Under the pieces are notes generated by a model. The model worked only from the letters and a program-made list of their open reading frames with translations, was not told where the DNA came from and made no database searches. Below are positions 22,581-34,429 of a stretch of 37,799 bases of DNA, in pieces. The number at the start of each line of letters is the position of its first letter. Within the stretch, counting starts at the first letter, position 1. The translations under genes and the position numbers were made by a program. Source of the stretch: Cylindrobasidium torrendii FP15055 ss-10 (lineage: Eukaryota > Basidiomycota > Agaricomycetes > Agaricales > Physalacriaceae); NCBI GenBank assembly GCA_000934385.1, contig KN880660.1, positions 1 to 37,799 of the forward strand, in the 5' to 3' direction.

Positions 22581-23155
22581 CTTCGTACATGACCGCCTTG
22601 CGTTTTTGGATGTCCTCCAAGCCTGACATGCTGCTCGGCAATGGCTTGCCTTCCCACTGTACTCGAGTGATGCATGCCGTGGATGGCAGCGAACACGCGT
22701 TGGCGATGGCAGGTTGCCCTACAGTACACCCCCTGTACTATAACCTGATAGAACTACCTGTCCTTGTAGTATCGCATCCGCTCAGATGTTTTCCAATGCA
22801 CTGGTCGCATTGCGATACATGTACCGAATTCGTGCCAGTGTGTGCCAGCTTGGTTTGCATGCATTGAACTTGACGGTTAAACGTTAAACAGGGATTTTCA
22901 CGCAAAGAAATACTCTCATTAGTGTTATGATGACTGTTATTCAGCCCTATGTAAGGTTGCCATTGTGTACTTAGCGGCCTTGACTTTGACCCAAAAGAGG
23001 AGATGTGGCTGTGTTCCTTCTATGCGCCAAGTCTGCGTCGATTGAGTGCTTCTCGCTTCCCGCAGAGATATTTGGTTGACCTTTTACTCTGAGTGCGATA
23101 CTCAACAAAGTCTACCCGCCACTAAGTCCCGCCGCCCCGCCAGACGCCAGCGAGA
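22581..23155. other. Intergenic
   Basis: Region between copy E and the GH79-like gene. There is no convincing TATA box and no gene; short frames look random. Confidence 0.4.
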
Positions 23156-25323
23156 ATGGCCAAGTTGACTATAACCTCCGCCATCGCATCTTTCCTTCTT
23201 ACCATCACTGCCATCAATGGCGAGGTCACCATTTACAAGCAGAAGCCGCTGGTCGAACCAACGCTCACAGAAACCGCCGACGCCGCTAGCTATACCGGCG
23301 CTGCCGCCTATGACCCAACCGTGTTGAATCCACCAGCGCTGCCTGACCCTCCTCCGGCAATGGCGTTCTCGATTGGACTGCAGAATGGCGGAACAATGGG
23401 CGCGTCGATTCTGCAACCTAGCTCATTCTTTGGGTTCTCCGTCGAGATGTCCGTCAGCAACCAGATTCGTGCGTGTACTACACTCTGTACATTGGCGCGT
23501 ACTGACACGATGTAGTGGGCAAGAATTCGTCTTACATCCAAGTGCCTTTCTTGAACTTGATGTCCAACCTTGTCAAGCGGGCAGGAGAGGTCAGGGTACG
23601 CGTCGGAGGCAACACGCAAGAGACGGCGAAGCTGGTGGACACTCTTCCAGATGGCAAGATGCTGGCCAAGGATATCGAAAACGCGTCCAATCCGGTGCGA
23701 CGCGCAGTTTATTTCTGTATCCCTTTCCTTACCGTTTCTAGACTCAAACACCGCCTCTCGACTACACTCGCGACCTGTTCACGATTATGAGTGCAATATC
23801 TGACCTGGTCAATGTTCGCTGGTTCCTTGGCATTCCGTTCTTCGACACCAACCCATTCGACCTGTCACTCTCTCAAGCCAGCCGCGCTATCCTCGGCGAC
23901 AAGCTCCTCGGCTTGCAAGCTGGAAACGAGCCGGATTTGTACTCGCGACACGGTCACCGAAACAGTGACTACGCTCCTCAAAACTATTATGATGAAGTTG
24001 GCTCGCTCATCGCCGCCATGGGAGATGATGCCCGCAACATCTTAATTGGACCCAACCTCGCCAACGCTGAATGGCAGCCCCAGCAGATTTGGGACACGGG
24101 CTTTGTCGACAGTTACTCGGACAGCTTGGCCTTCCTATCATTCGAACGCTATCCGAACGACAACTGCTTTGCTCAGTTTGGCATTGGACACTTCAATGAC
24201 CCCCAAGAGACATTCCCGGAGTATCTAACCCATAAGTCAGGTCAAGAGCTGGCCAGTCAGTATCTCGAGGCGACCGCGTATGCGCAGACAAAGGGGAAGG
24301 CGGTTATCATGTTCGAGACGAACACGGCGTCGTGTGGTGGCTTTCCCGGTATCAGCGACTCGTTTGGCGCCGCACTTTGGGGTTTGGATTATGCATTGCA
24401 GTTGGCGCATTCCAACTTTTCTGGCGCTCTGTTCCATATTGGTGGCCAAAACGTCTACTATAATGTACGTTATTTGGATCTCATCTAACTAGGCTAACAT
24501 TATTCGCAGCCTTTCACACGTACGGCGTGTTCTCTACTTCGAGCATCTTTCTAACAGCTCAGCAGCACCACCCACGAACCAATCCGCTTTCCGTCAATGG
24601 ACCGTCGGACCCATCTACTATTCTGCGCTGGCTATGACCGAGGCGTTAGGTCGAGGCAACAACGCTCAAGTCCTCGACCTGAACGCCAATGATGGCAACG
24701 AGTTCACACCTGCATATGCGATTTTCGAGGACGGCGAACCAACTCGCGTTGCACTGTTCAACTACCTGACGGACCCCAGCGGCGGCAGCACATACACCGC
24801 GTCCATAGCTGTCGCCGGACTGACTTCGGTCAAAGTCAAGTATGACACTTTTCAGTTCTTGTCATGTTCATGTCCTGACCGTCTCTCCGATAGGTATCTT
24901 TCCGCAGACTCGGTTTCGCAGAAAGGCGGCTTCAGATGGGCTGGGCAGACGTTCGGAAACCATTTCGAGAGTGATGGTCGGTTGATGGGGGATGAGGATG
25001 TCCGTGAGGTCCAATGTTCGGATGGCGTGTGTCCGATTGAGGTCCCCGCGCCTAGCTTCGCGCTGGTTCTCCTGAAGGGCGATGAGGTTGTGTCCGAGCC
25101 TGCGGCAACCTTTGCTACTACGGCTGTAACTGGAGGAGGGAACACGGCGACGGTTGATGAGAAAGTGCTCGAGACGAGCAATGGTCATTCGGGCTGGGAT
25201 GGGATTGGGATGAGGAGTACGAGTCGAGGGAGCGTGGATGCTGCTGTTGGTCGGGTGGATGTGACGATTGGGTTTGGGCTGACTGTCGTGTCGATGATAT
25301 GTGCGGCCTTGGTTTTGATCTGA
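23156..25323 (+). CDS. Secreted GH79-like glycosidase, probable GPI anchor
   Basis: Six exons (23156-23468, 23516-23694, 23742-24464, 24510-24519, 24566-24839 and 24894-25323) give 642 residues. A signal peptide is present at residues 1-22. The catalytic (beta/alpha)8 domain shows RVRVGGNTQE, LGLQAGNEPDLY (general acid Glu in NEP) and VIMFETNTASCGGFPG (nucleophile Glu), as in the GH79 beta-glucuronidase/heparanase group. A C-terminal beta domain follows (residues about 450-540). The tail is Ser/Thr/Gly-rich and ends in a hydrophobic stretch (GFGLTVVSMICAALVLI), a GPI-attachment pattern. It probably removes glucuronate-type sugars from cell-wall or plant polysaccharides. One exon is only 10 nt. 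Confidence 0.88.
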
Positions 25324-26358
25324 GGTATGACGAGCTCTGTATCCTTCACTGTTGTATGTTGTATCCATCTGTTGTAGCAATGAGATTTAATGACCCGTTG
25401 GACTTGAATGCGTTGGCGCTTTGTATGTAGTGTAAAGTTGCTACATAGTAAGTGCGCTGGCGAGACGTCTATCGGGATTCATGTCAAACAATCATGCAGG
25501 ACCAGTAAGTGCACCCAGGATCCAAAACGGCTAGCGATCTGCCTATATTGGCTCAACGACGGCTGCGCATCGGTGGTTTTGATAAGTGGTCTCAGAGCCG
25601 GCGGTGACTAGTACATCTGTCGTTGGGGCAGAAAGTACATCAACGATTGATGAGAAGGCGGCAGAGACGAACGAAGGGTGTTCGGATGGTATTGAATTAC
25701 GCGACAGCGTAATAGACCATTTGCAACGTACATCTATCAAGACCTTCACGGTATCGTGATGGAAAGGTCTCGGAGAGTCCTGGCTTTAGTACGGACCGGT
25801 GCCACCCTATAATTCAAGTACTTAACGCACTCTCAATGATATAGATTCCATTCGCAAAGGTGATTTGAGGTTCTCTGACTAGGTGAAGGAATGCGACTGC
25901 TCATCGACGCGAGGACCTGTTTTAGCTAAGTCGACGAAGGCTAAGGAAGAGATTGAATTGAACAGCATGATTTCCGACAGCCGCCGTTGCAACATAACAC
26001 TATCTCGAACGACTCGACAGAACCAGAACGACTGGTCTAACTGTCCAGTGATACTTAGGCTCACTCTGACGATGGAATCACACATGAGTGGTGGGCTTTC
26101 GCCCTTTCAACGCCATTTTCTATTCAGTACTACTCGCGAAATAAATAAACTTGGTGAATATAGAAAAAAAATATGACGGCGGTCGACGCCAGAGAATGAT
26201 AAAAATGTGTATGTAGGATAAGAATCAGGAAATTCGGAGAATGTAATAAGAGATTAAAAGGTGATAGAACCAGACAAAGTATCAAAAGATTTGGACGACA
26301 TGTGGCTCTAAAGGGAAAACCTGCCGTAGGAAAATGAAGGAGGAAAACTCAAAACCAT
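25324..26358. other. Intergenic holding a decayed GH79 3' fragment
   Basis: Most of this stretch shows no gene. The segment near 25563-25710 is a degraded copy of the GH79 3' end and is listed separately. Confidence 0.5.
25563..25710 (+). pseudogene. Remnant of the GH79-like gene 3' end
   Basis: Nucleotides 25563-25710 parallel 25055-25215. One frame reads CASVVLISG against FALVLLKGD, and the next reads STSTIDEKAAETNEG against NTATVDEKVLETSNG. A frameshift and a TAG separate the two parts. It probably arose by local tandem duplication of the gene's 3' end. Confidence 0.5.
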
Positions 26359-27978
26359 CTAATTCCCCGCACGACCACGCTTCTTGGGACGTGTAACATC
26401 CTTCTCAACATCGTCTTCATCCTCGTCTTCAGTGCGCTTGTTCTTCTTGCTCGTCTCTGGCGCATCAGGCGTGGGCCTTGCCTGAGCCTTTGCCTTTCCA
26501 GCCGTCTTCGGCTTCACGGTGGTCTTGGGATCCACGACTGCCTTTCCCTTCCCCTTCTTCGTCGCCGTCGCCTTTGCCTGTTTCTCTGCTGCACGAGGAG
26601 CGATTCTGGAAGAACGTCTGGGACCTGGAGGCGGGGACACTGGAGGCGTCGAAGCCCTCGACATTGACGACGCCCTCTTGCGTTCCAACAGCTTCTTCTT
26701 TGCGCGTCTAGCCGGACTATCATCCTGAAACTCGGGCTCGGACTGAACATCGTCGTTATCCTCGTTGACGGGAATGAGAGCGTCGGACTGCGAATTCTTC
26801 AAAAGCATGTTTGCTTTTGAGCGTGTCCGCGGTGCACGAACGGGAGTGGAAAGTCCGGAACTGATGGTAGCGGGAGACAACTGTGGAACCCAAGTCTTAC
26901 TAAAGAGCAAGTCTGTGAGACCTCTCGTTTGCGTGATTAGCGTTCTGTCTACAGGAGACAGTCTTGCGAAAGTTGGAATATCCGTGTCCTGGGGATATTT
27001 GTGCACCTGCTCGCCAGCGTGGCATACCATGTTCATTGGGTTGATGTGGGTGGTACCAAAGATGTCCGCTGTCGCTGAATCTGGATACGACTCCGCAAGG
27101 AACGATCCGTCCGGCTGCCTTGTATAGATGACGAGGGGTACCGGACCGTTGTAGTTCAGATTCACGAGCTTGAAGCACCATGAATCCGGAAACACCTTCT
27201 GTGGTAAAATCTATTGTCGTTAGAACTCATTGATACTTTTTGATGATGATGAAATGCACATACGTCTGTGTACGGCGTCCGTTCTCCAGGAGCGGCTTCA
27301 CAGTTCTGTCGCAGGGTCCAAAGCTCCGGAAGAAGAACAGGATTTTCCCGAGAAACAACAGGAAAGATGCCCCAGCGTCCCGCATCTGCGTTTGTGTGTA
27401 GACGACCTTCGGCTGAAAAATGCTTAGACGTAGTCGAAATGACTGGATTGAACGTACCCATCGCTATATTCCACCTGCCGTCAGTGTTTATTGTGGAACC
27501 AGCAAATGCCTCATGCTTCACCAGCTATATTAAGCTTCAGCGATCAGAAAAGGAGTAGCCGACTGAGAGAACATACCACCAAACCCTTTGTTGCGAAGGG
27601 AATAAAATGCATGCCTACATGATTGCTGTTCGTGAAAGGCTCTCTTGTTGCGAAGCAATCACTTCCGCCGGCCGCTTGATAGATGTTCTTTCTGAGTGTC
27701 TCGCTCAGGTCTCGACCCTCTCCCAGGAGCTTGCTGCGTGCAGGAGTGTGCTGAGTTGTTCCAGGTGGATAGTCGAACAACGGGGGAGTCTCAGGCCTCG
27801 GAGTATCTTCCGGTCCATCGCCATGGTCTCGATGATCAACGTAGGTGGGATCCACAGAGGAACCTCTTTCTGAAGGCGAGTTGCTGTCCTCATCCCCGTC
27901 GAGAGATTCTGCGGTGTCCGTTGTTGAGACACTAGCGAAACCAGCACGCTGGCTCCGGCCACTTGCGCCGGAGCTCAT
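26359..27978 (-). CDS. Basic nuclear-type protein with HNH-like core
   Basis: The start at 27978 gives the N-terminus. Later exons include one ending at 27264 (GERTPYTD) and the large last exon 27210-26359 (284 codons). The internal junctions near 27575-27525 and 27457-27417 use GTATGT and GTACGT donors. Residues around 100 read GSDCFATREPF ... MHFIPF, a C-x-[AVI]-T ... H-x-[IV]-P pattern like HNH_2 nucleases. The window-edge family 2 genes show the equivalent C-[AG]-I-T...H. The C-terminal third is low-complexity, Lys/Ala/Pro-rich and acidic (RRSSRIAPRAAEKQ, PKKRGRAGN), suggesting a chromatin or nuclear location. The function is unproven. It is divergent from PxEDC copy F. Confidence 0.7.
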
Positions 27979-28059
27979 GTTGAGGCTGATGGTGGTAGAA
28001 AGGCAAGGGCACCCGGACCTGAGTGTCAGATCCGCCTACTTATATCAGGACAAAACAGG

Positions 28060-28077
28060 TCTAATCACGTGAGCGGG
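28060..28077. promoter_or_regulatory. CACGTGAGCGG element in a divergent promoter
   Basis: TCTAATCACGTGAGCGGG lies between the starts at 27978 (-) and 28179 (+). It matches 35876-35893 at 16 of 18 positions, and its core matches 1393-1404. A TATA-like GATATAAG on the minus strand lies just inside it (28038-28045). Confidence 0.5.
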
Positions 28078-28178
28078 CTCGGCCGAGTTGATGATGCAGT
28101 GATGTCATGATCGAACACTCATCCTCTCACCACCACGTTGAAAACACCTGTTCATCAACACACCGCGAAACCTCAAAC

Positions 28179-29230
28179 ATGGATGAACCGTACCCGGAAG
28201 ACTGCATTTCCTTGTCGCGAGAATTTGTACAGCCCCAATCCCGTGCATTATTCAAATATCTCGATATTCAAGTTGTGAGCCTTTCCCTCTATGACTCTTG
28301 CATGCATTTTTCATGCTGTTTTGCAGCTAAGGGCATATTCCACATCCGCTGGGCTGGTTCTTGGCGAGATAGAACAACTATTGAAGGCTCCGTTTGGCAC
28401 CATGTCCTGTGAGCATCTTGAATATGTATCACACATCGCACTAACGCGCCTTGCTATAGTGCAGCCGTCCATGTGGACGGCAGTGGACTCGGGGAGCTTT
28501 GCCTTCATGCCGCCGGATCATGTACAACATTTGTTGGTAGCAGCGTACGAATACAATTCCAAGCGCGATTATCACCAGCGGCGGCGTCTTGACGAAGTAG
28601 GGACTATTCAGACCCGCCCGTATTCATTGTTTGTTGATGTCATTCTCGCAGTTCCCTCCCCCGACTTCGCTGAAGTACACGGCCCATGCCCGCAGCCTAA
28701 GGAGAGGGGTTCCCATCTTCACCAAAAATCCACGCACTGGCGTCGTTACAACGCATCTTTCGCCATACACCGATCTACCCACCTTCTCAGTGACAAGCGC
28801 ACATCCATCACTGATGACAGTGAAGGCGATTTTATACGTGAACGTGGCACATGCGCAGACGATGCACCCTCTCATTGAACGTCTCTTTTACCTGTCCAGT
28901 CACATCGACCCGGTATTTGCGCCGCCCCCGTGGCAACCCAACCCGTGCAGTACCCCGTCACCTATTCCCGAGGCGTCATCGGATAAACGGAAAGCTGTGG
29001 ACGATGATGCTCAACCAAACAAACGACAAAAAGTAGCTGCTCCTGCTCTTCGCTCTCCTGTAACTCGCGCGAAGCGTACGCGCCGCCCTATCACCCGCGT
29101 GGCCGCGCCGACAACATTGAAGATCCCATGTCCACAGCCCATCCCTGCGCGTACATACTATCGTCGAGGTGCAAAGGACACGGCAATGGTGGCAATGACC
29201 CCAAAGTCTCGTCGAAGGGCGGGTCCATGA
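28179..29230 (+). CDS. PxEDC-family protein, copy F
   Basis: Four exons: 28179-28274 (96 nt), 28327-28408 (82), 28460-28596 (137) and 28652-29230 (579), giving 297 residues. Second subgroup: PYPEDCISLSREFVQP, GEIEQLLKAPFGTMS, QPSMWTAVDSGSFAFMPPD, and VPIFTKNPRTGVVTTHLSPYT. The tail has DKRK, NKRQK and AKRTRR clusters, then R-T-Y-Y-R-R-G-A-K-D-T-A and a final RRRAG. It is a near-identical tandem partner of copy G, and divergent from the HNH-like gene at 26359-27978 with 200 bp between starts. The function is unknown; no signal peptide or membrane segment is seen. Confidence 0.85.
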
Positions 29231-29776
29231 TCCAGGCAGCCGTGACCTCGCTTACTCAAGCGGATGAACCGTATGGACTTCGTCCCATCGACATCTCAGG
29301 CAGTTGCGCATACCTTCAGAGGACGTGCCAGCAATAGCCCCGTCAAGAGATGAGCGATACTCGTCGTGGCGGGGAAGCAATCCGCAGCTGTTTGGTTGTG
29401 TACTGATATTGTCCTTGTATATCGTACTATGTTTACTTAGATCTTTCAGTATCTAGATTCGCTTGGTCTTGCTAGTCGGAGCTGCGTCTGACCTTATGTC
29501 AGCTGCCATTACGGTACACGGCATGGTTTGATTGTGTTCAGGTGGATGTCAAGGAGGACGAGGCAAGGGCAATGGGTTTCGCGGTCGAGACAAATATGAA
29601 GAATGTGTCGATGTTGTTTCGACGGTGCCTCTTGTCAACACCTGTAACACATTGTTCTCTGTTGCTACTCTGGCCAAGCTGGCCAGCATGGAACTTCGAT
29701 GTCATGATCGAGTCCCTTGTCCTCTTACCACCACTTTGAAAACACCTGTCCATCAACACACCGCAAAACATCAAAC
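29231..29776. other. Intergenic, part of a tandem duplication unit
   Basis: 3' flank of copy F and 5' flank of copy G. The last 60 bp closely match the leader of copy F (ACCACCAC, then AACACCTG and CATCAACACACCGC). The 3' part (TAGATTCGCTTGGTCTT near 29455) is echoed downstream of copy G near 31050. No gene is seen. Confidence 0.6.
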
Positions 29777-30824
29777 ATGGATGAACCGTACCCGGAAGAC
29801 TGCATTTCGCTGTCGCGAGAATTTGTACAGCCCAGGTCTCGTGCATTATTCAAATATCTTAATACTCAAGTTGTGAGCTTCCTCCGAGTCCACGGTCCTT
29901 GTATGTATTTTTCATATTGTTTTACAGCTAAGGGCATATTCCACATCCGCTGGGCTACTTCCTGGCGAGATAGAGCAACTATTGGAAGCTCCATTTGGCA
30001 CCATGTCTTGTGAGCTTTTCGACTATGTATCACACATCACATTAAAGCTGCTATAGTGCAGCCGTCCATGTGGATGGCAGTGGATTCCGGAAGCTTTGCC
30101 TTCATGCCGCCGGATGATGTGCAACGTTTGTTAGTAGCAGCGTACGAATACAATTCCGAGCGAGATTTTCACCAGCGGCGACGTCTTGACGAGGTAAGGA
30201 CTATTCGGACTCGCTCGCATTTAGTGTTTGCTTATATCATTCTCGCAGTTCCCTCCACCGGCTTCGCTGAAGTACACGGCCCATGCCCGCAGCTTAAGGA
30301 GAGGGGTCCCCATCTTCACCAAAAATCCACGCACTGGTGTCGTTACAACGCATCTTTCGCCATACACCGACCTACCCACCTTCTCAGTGACAAGCGCACA
30401 TCCATCACTGATGGCAGTGAAGGCTATTTTGTATGTGAACGTGGCACATGCGCAGACGATGCACCCTCTCATCGACCGTCTCTTTGACCTGTCCACCTAC
30501 ATTGACCCGGTATTTGCGCCGCCTCCGTGGCAACCCAACTCGTGCAGTACCCCGTCACCCATTCCCGAGGTGTCATCAGAGAAACGAAAGACTGTGGAGG
30601 ATCATGTTCAACCCAACAAAAGACAAAAGGTTGCTGCTCCTGCTCTTCGCTCTCCCGCGACTCGCGCGAAGCGTACGCGCCGCCCTATCACCAGCGTGGC
30701 TGCACCAACATTGAAGATCCCGTGTCCACAGTCTATCCCTGTGCGTACATACTATCGTCGAGGTGCAAAGGACGCGGCAATGGCAGCAATGGCTCCAAAG
30801 CCTCGTCGACGGGCAGGTTCATGA
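29777..30824 (+). CDS. PxEDC-family protein, copy G
   Basis: Four exons: 29777-29872 (96 nt), 29928-30009 (82), 30057-30193 (137) and 30249-30824 (576), giving 296 residues. It aligns with copy F along its whole length with scattered substitutions, including conserved intron positions and leader. It is intact. The high similarity, with both reading frames open, suggests a recent tandem duplication with coding constraint kept. Confidence 0.85.
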
Positions 30825-31658
30825 CCGTCCGCCAGCCATGATATTGTTTACTCAAGCCGAAATTATCGGTGTGAACCTCATGTACTCGATGCAGTCGACA
30901 ACACAAACTGTTGCGCATACCGTCCGAGGATGTGGCAAGAGCTCCGCCGGGGGACGAGCGGTGCTTGTCGCGGCGTTGGAGTCTGCTCGGTGGTGTATTA
31001 ACGTCGTCCCTGTTCATTGTATAATACATTTACTTGGAACTGTTAGTATCTAGGTTCGCTTAGTCTTGTCAGCCTTCTATCCATCTCGACTCCGCGCCTG
31101 ATCTTACGTCGGCCACCGAGCAGACATGGCAAATGTCATGGAAGAAGAAGCGAAAGTACGAACGCAGGTTCAGCAAAATATCGAGGACAGGATACCAAGG
31201 AGTGACTAGTGACAAGCTATGTTAGACGTTCTTGCCCAATAGTTTGTGAGACGGCCTCGATAGTTTCAAAGGGGAACGTACGGTTCTCAACAATCCGCTA
31301 GTATCGTTCACACCTTCAAATAAGGCCGGATGACAGGATTTGGGCCCTCAGCACTACGCACACAGGATTGGCCATTCATATCACTGGTCGATTTTGAGTG
31401 ACTTTGCACACCCTGAGAACGGAGACCTGAATTATTCTATTACATTCTATAGTAGTGTACATAATATTATCATCAAATATGCAGACTACATTGATTTCTC
31501 GAACAGTTCGTCAAAGAAACTGCCACTGCTTTGTACAGCACAAGGCGCTGGGGTGATTACAACTACGGAGCGCACAGCGTTGCACTAGGCTCGGATAGTG
31601 TGCTACCAAGGCAGGAAATAACGCTAGCGGCGGAGGCAGCAAGAATTCCAAATTCGTG
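30825..31658. other. Intergenic between converging copies G and H
   Basis: The first 250 bp are the duplicated 3' flank of copy G. The remainder is AT-rich with no supported gene. Confidence 0.45.
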
Positions 31659-33202
31659 TCATCTATGGCCCAGTTGGAATGTTATGGCAGTTGCCGCCGC
31701 CGTCCTGGATTGGCGCGCTGGCAACGAGCGCGTTCTCCGACTCTCAACTCGCGCCTTCTTTACGCGGCGGTCGCCATTTTTTGTCTGTGGTCGTTCGTCC
31801 GACCTTGGATGAGGGCTCGGAACGTCCGTTGCACGTTTTCGCTTGAGAGAAGAGGTGTCTGATCGCGGTGGTGTCGCTCGCCGTGGTCGAAGCTGCTGCG
31901 CCATAGCCTCTGTGGCTACAGTCTTCGAACGCCGCACGTGACATACTCTGCTCGATGGCTTTTCTTGTGTCCGCCCACCCGTGGTGTGCGGGCGGCGTGG
32001 TGCAGGTGAACGCGACTCTGATGTGATGGTCATTGCGGGTTGGCAGAGTCTGTCGGGCTCCAGGGATGATGGTGATGGAGAGATGTGTGTATCATGCGGA
32101 GGCAGCAACTCCGTGTTCCCCGAAATGGCGAGGTCGGTCGCGATGTGTGGAAAGTATCTGCGCCCGACAGAGCGCCAGTTCGTGGGATCTTCGTCTGTCG
32201 GGCCCTTGGGTACAGCGGTGGGCTCCAAGGAATAGCTTAGTACTTGATCGTTGTCTTCAGCAACTTCAGCAAGTGCAGTCGAGGTGGGCAGCGCCTCTAA
32301 CCAACGAGAAACCTCGGGCTCAGCTGCGGGACCACACGAGTATTGGATGTCGGCGTCGGAGAGTGCAGAGTCTTCAGCAGACGAGGATCCAGAGCAAGTA
32401 GAATGCGCCGTTGTATCGCAGGTTAAAGATGGACAGGTCGATGGGATATTTGGATGGTGAGGGCGAAAGACGCGCGGGACTTGTCCTTGACATACAGATG
32501 CACCCACGCGAAGCAGGAGGGGCGAATCGATGTTCTGCAGCTGACATAGCTTGTAGCTTGCGGAGAATATCATCCAGGGATTCGCTGTCGTCTTGAAACG
32601 AGGCATACGAGGGTACGGGTGGATATGCTCTGTGACCTCGCCTGTTTCGGGATGTCGCGTCAAAAGCTTTTTCTTGAAAAGCTTTGAGAATGCGAGTGTG
32701 TACTCACAGAGCTTAGGGTTAAACTCGGGGATCTATATAACGGATAAGCAGGAGAAAAGAAATGGAATCGAATAACTAGCGTACTTGGGGATCATTGAGA
32801 GCAATTCGCTCATTTGAGGCGCAGTGGCGGTTATGCTCGGACACCTCCAGTATTTTGAGCACAGTGTCGTCGTTTGGGATGAATGTTATGTGCCCAGAAC
32901 GAAGCAAGGATACTATGTCGGCCTGGACTTGACGGATATCAGAGGACGCCCATGGCTGCAACTATCTCGGAAACGCACCTAAGACTGTATTTTCAGGGCA
33001 AGTTGTATTGGAGCTGAAAACTCTGCGAGAAAGTCCGCCTAGATATTCAATACGTGATGCCTTAAGAGATGTCAACGTCGCCCAAAGTATTGAAGATGGT
33101 TCATACCATGCTGTTGAGCGAGCTCCCCACGAAGTTGTGTATGGTAGTCCTGCAAAATAGAGGGTTAAAAGATATATCGTCAGATTCGAAGACATTGGCC
33201 AT
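31659..33202 (-). CDS. PxEDC-family protein, divergent long copy H
   Basis: Four exons: 33202-33107 (96 nt), 33060-32979 (82), 32927-32785 (143) and 32732-31659 (1074), giving 464 residues. It is recognised by exon lengths and phases plus weak motifs: FESDDISFNPLF for the N-terminal block, IPNDD for V-P-P-D-D, and TRHPETGEVTEHIHPYPRMP for the exon 4 core. The family tail appears as VRRSKTVATEAM, comparable with YRRGAKDTAMVAM of copy F. Exon 4 carries about 170 extra residues, Ser/Pro/Glu-rich and disordered. NLS-like LKRKR and VKKAR are present. The function is unknown. The exon 2/3 junction is the least certain: a GTGCGT donor and an AAG acceptor, 51 nt apart. Confidence 0.72.
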
Positions 33203-34429
33203 CGTGGTATGCCTATGGTCTCTGGTGAGTGGCAATGGTCGTGGTTGATCACTGGTTGTGGTCAAAGTTGGATCAGGCTCGTGACATGATCGCATCAAAG
33301 ATGAGATCGGCCGGAACCTATTCGCCGTCCAGCGGCGTAGCACTGCCCCCTTGAAGCTTGACGAGGCAATCAATATAGAGTAGTTGCGAAACTCTGTTCT
33401 CTTTTTCCCCTTTGTTCAGTGGTATGAACAAATTTTCGAAGATATGGCACCGCATATACATACTGCTTGGACTGTGTTGTACGTGAAATTGAGCTGGGGC
33501 TTGCCATATAGAACAATCCATCGTTGGTGGATTGTCCTTCATTCGCACAATATTTAGGAACAAATGCCCACATTTTTCTTGCTACATAGGACGGGATATA
33601 TATCTTCAAACAAAACTAAGTAGTACAATCTGAATACTTTCATCCGCAAGGTCTATGGTCTACTAGTATGGACTCTTCTGCCAGACCGCCTCAAGATACT
33701 CCACATTGTTTGAATCCCGAAGCTACACCTACATCTTCTGAGCAGCGCTTGTGTGGTCGACCTCTGGGGCGCTCCCTCTCGGGAGGTCCTAGACATAGTT
33801 GAATACGCATGCCGTAGTTCTACATCATGCGTACGCTCTGTACAGATGCTCAGAAAGGGTATCCCTGATTCAACAAATACTATGATAAAGTTTCTTGGAT
33901 ACAACCAATCTTGGGATTGGCTCACAAATTATCCCTGGGTGGACTTGAAGTTGACTTGAAGCCCTTCCTTTAAACGTTCCGGCCGAATACCAGAGTTTGG
34001 CAGGCCATGCTACTTAGATTGCCCTCATTGCCGAGACGCGGCTGCCGCCCACCGTGACTTTAGTATGCAGTCTCTCTGCAAGCAAACGCCGCAGAACAAG
34101 CAAACAAGTCGATGTGAGTACTATATAGATACTAATAGTAACTACTGGTCGATTGCAGGTGATAGCGGTCAGGTCACTGGTAGCTACTAGGACGAGCTCA
34201 TAGCAAAGCAAATGCTATGCATAGAGGTCAAAGGAAATCCACAATCATCCGGACATCTCCTTGATTGTAGGTAGCCGCCAGCGCCAACGCATCAGCATGC
34301 TCGCTGTCGGCTACGGCGCGCCGTGGCATCACGCAGGCGTAAAGGGATGGCTTGACCATCATTAGCCTGCGTGTCAAAGCTGCCACTGCTGGGGGATCTC
34401 GAGATACGCATGATGAGACGTGAACGATG
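33203..34429. other. Intergenic; right part is the duplicated 3' flank of copy I
   Basis: No gene is seen in 33203-33960; the open frames there have no family signature. About 33975-34429 matches the 3' flank of copy D at 20050-20339. Confidence 0.5.

Noticed and set aside
28624..28875. Antisense ORF conserved between copies F and G (also 30221-30496)
   Set aside because: The similarity follows automatically from the recent tandem duplication of the sense gene.
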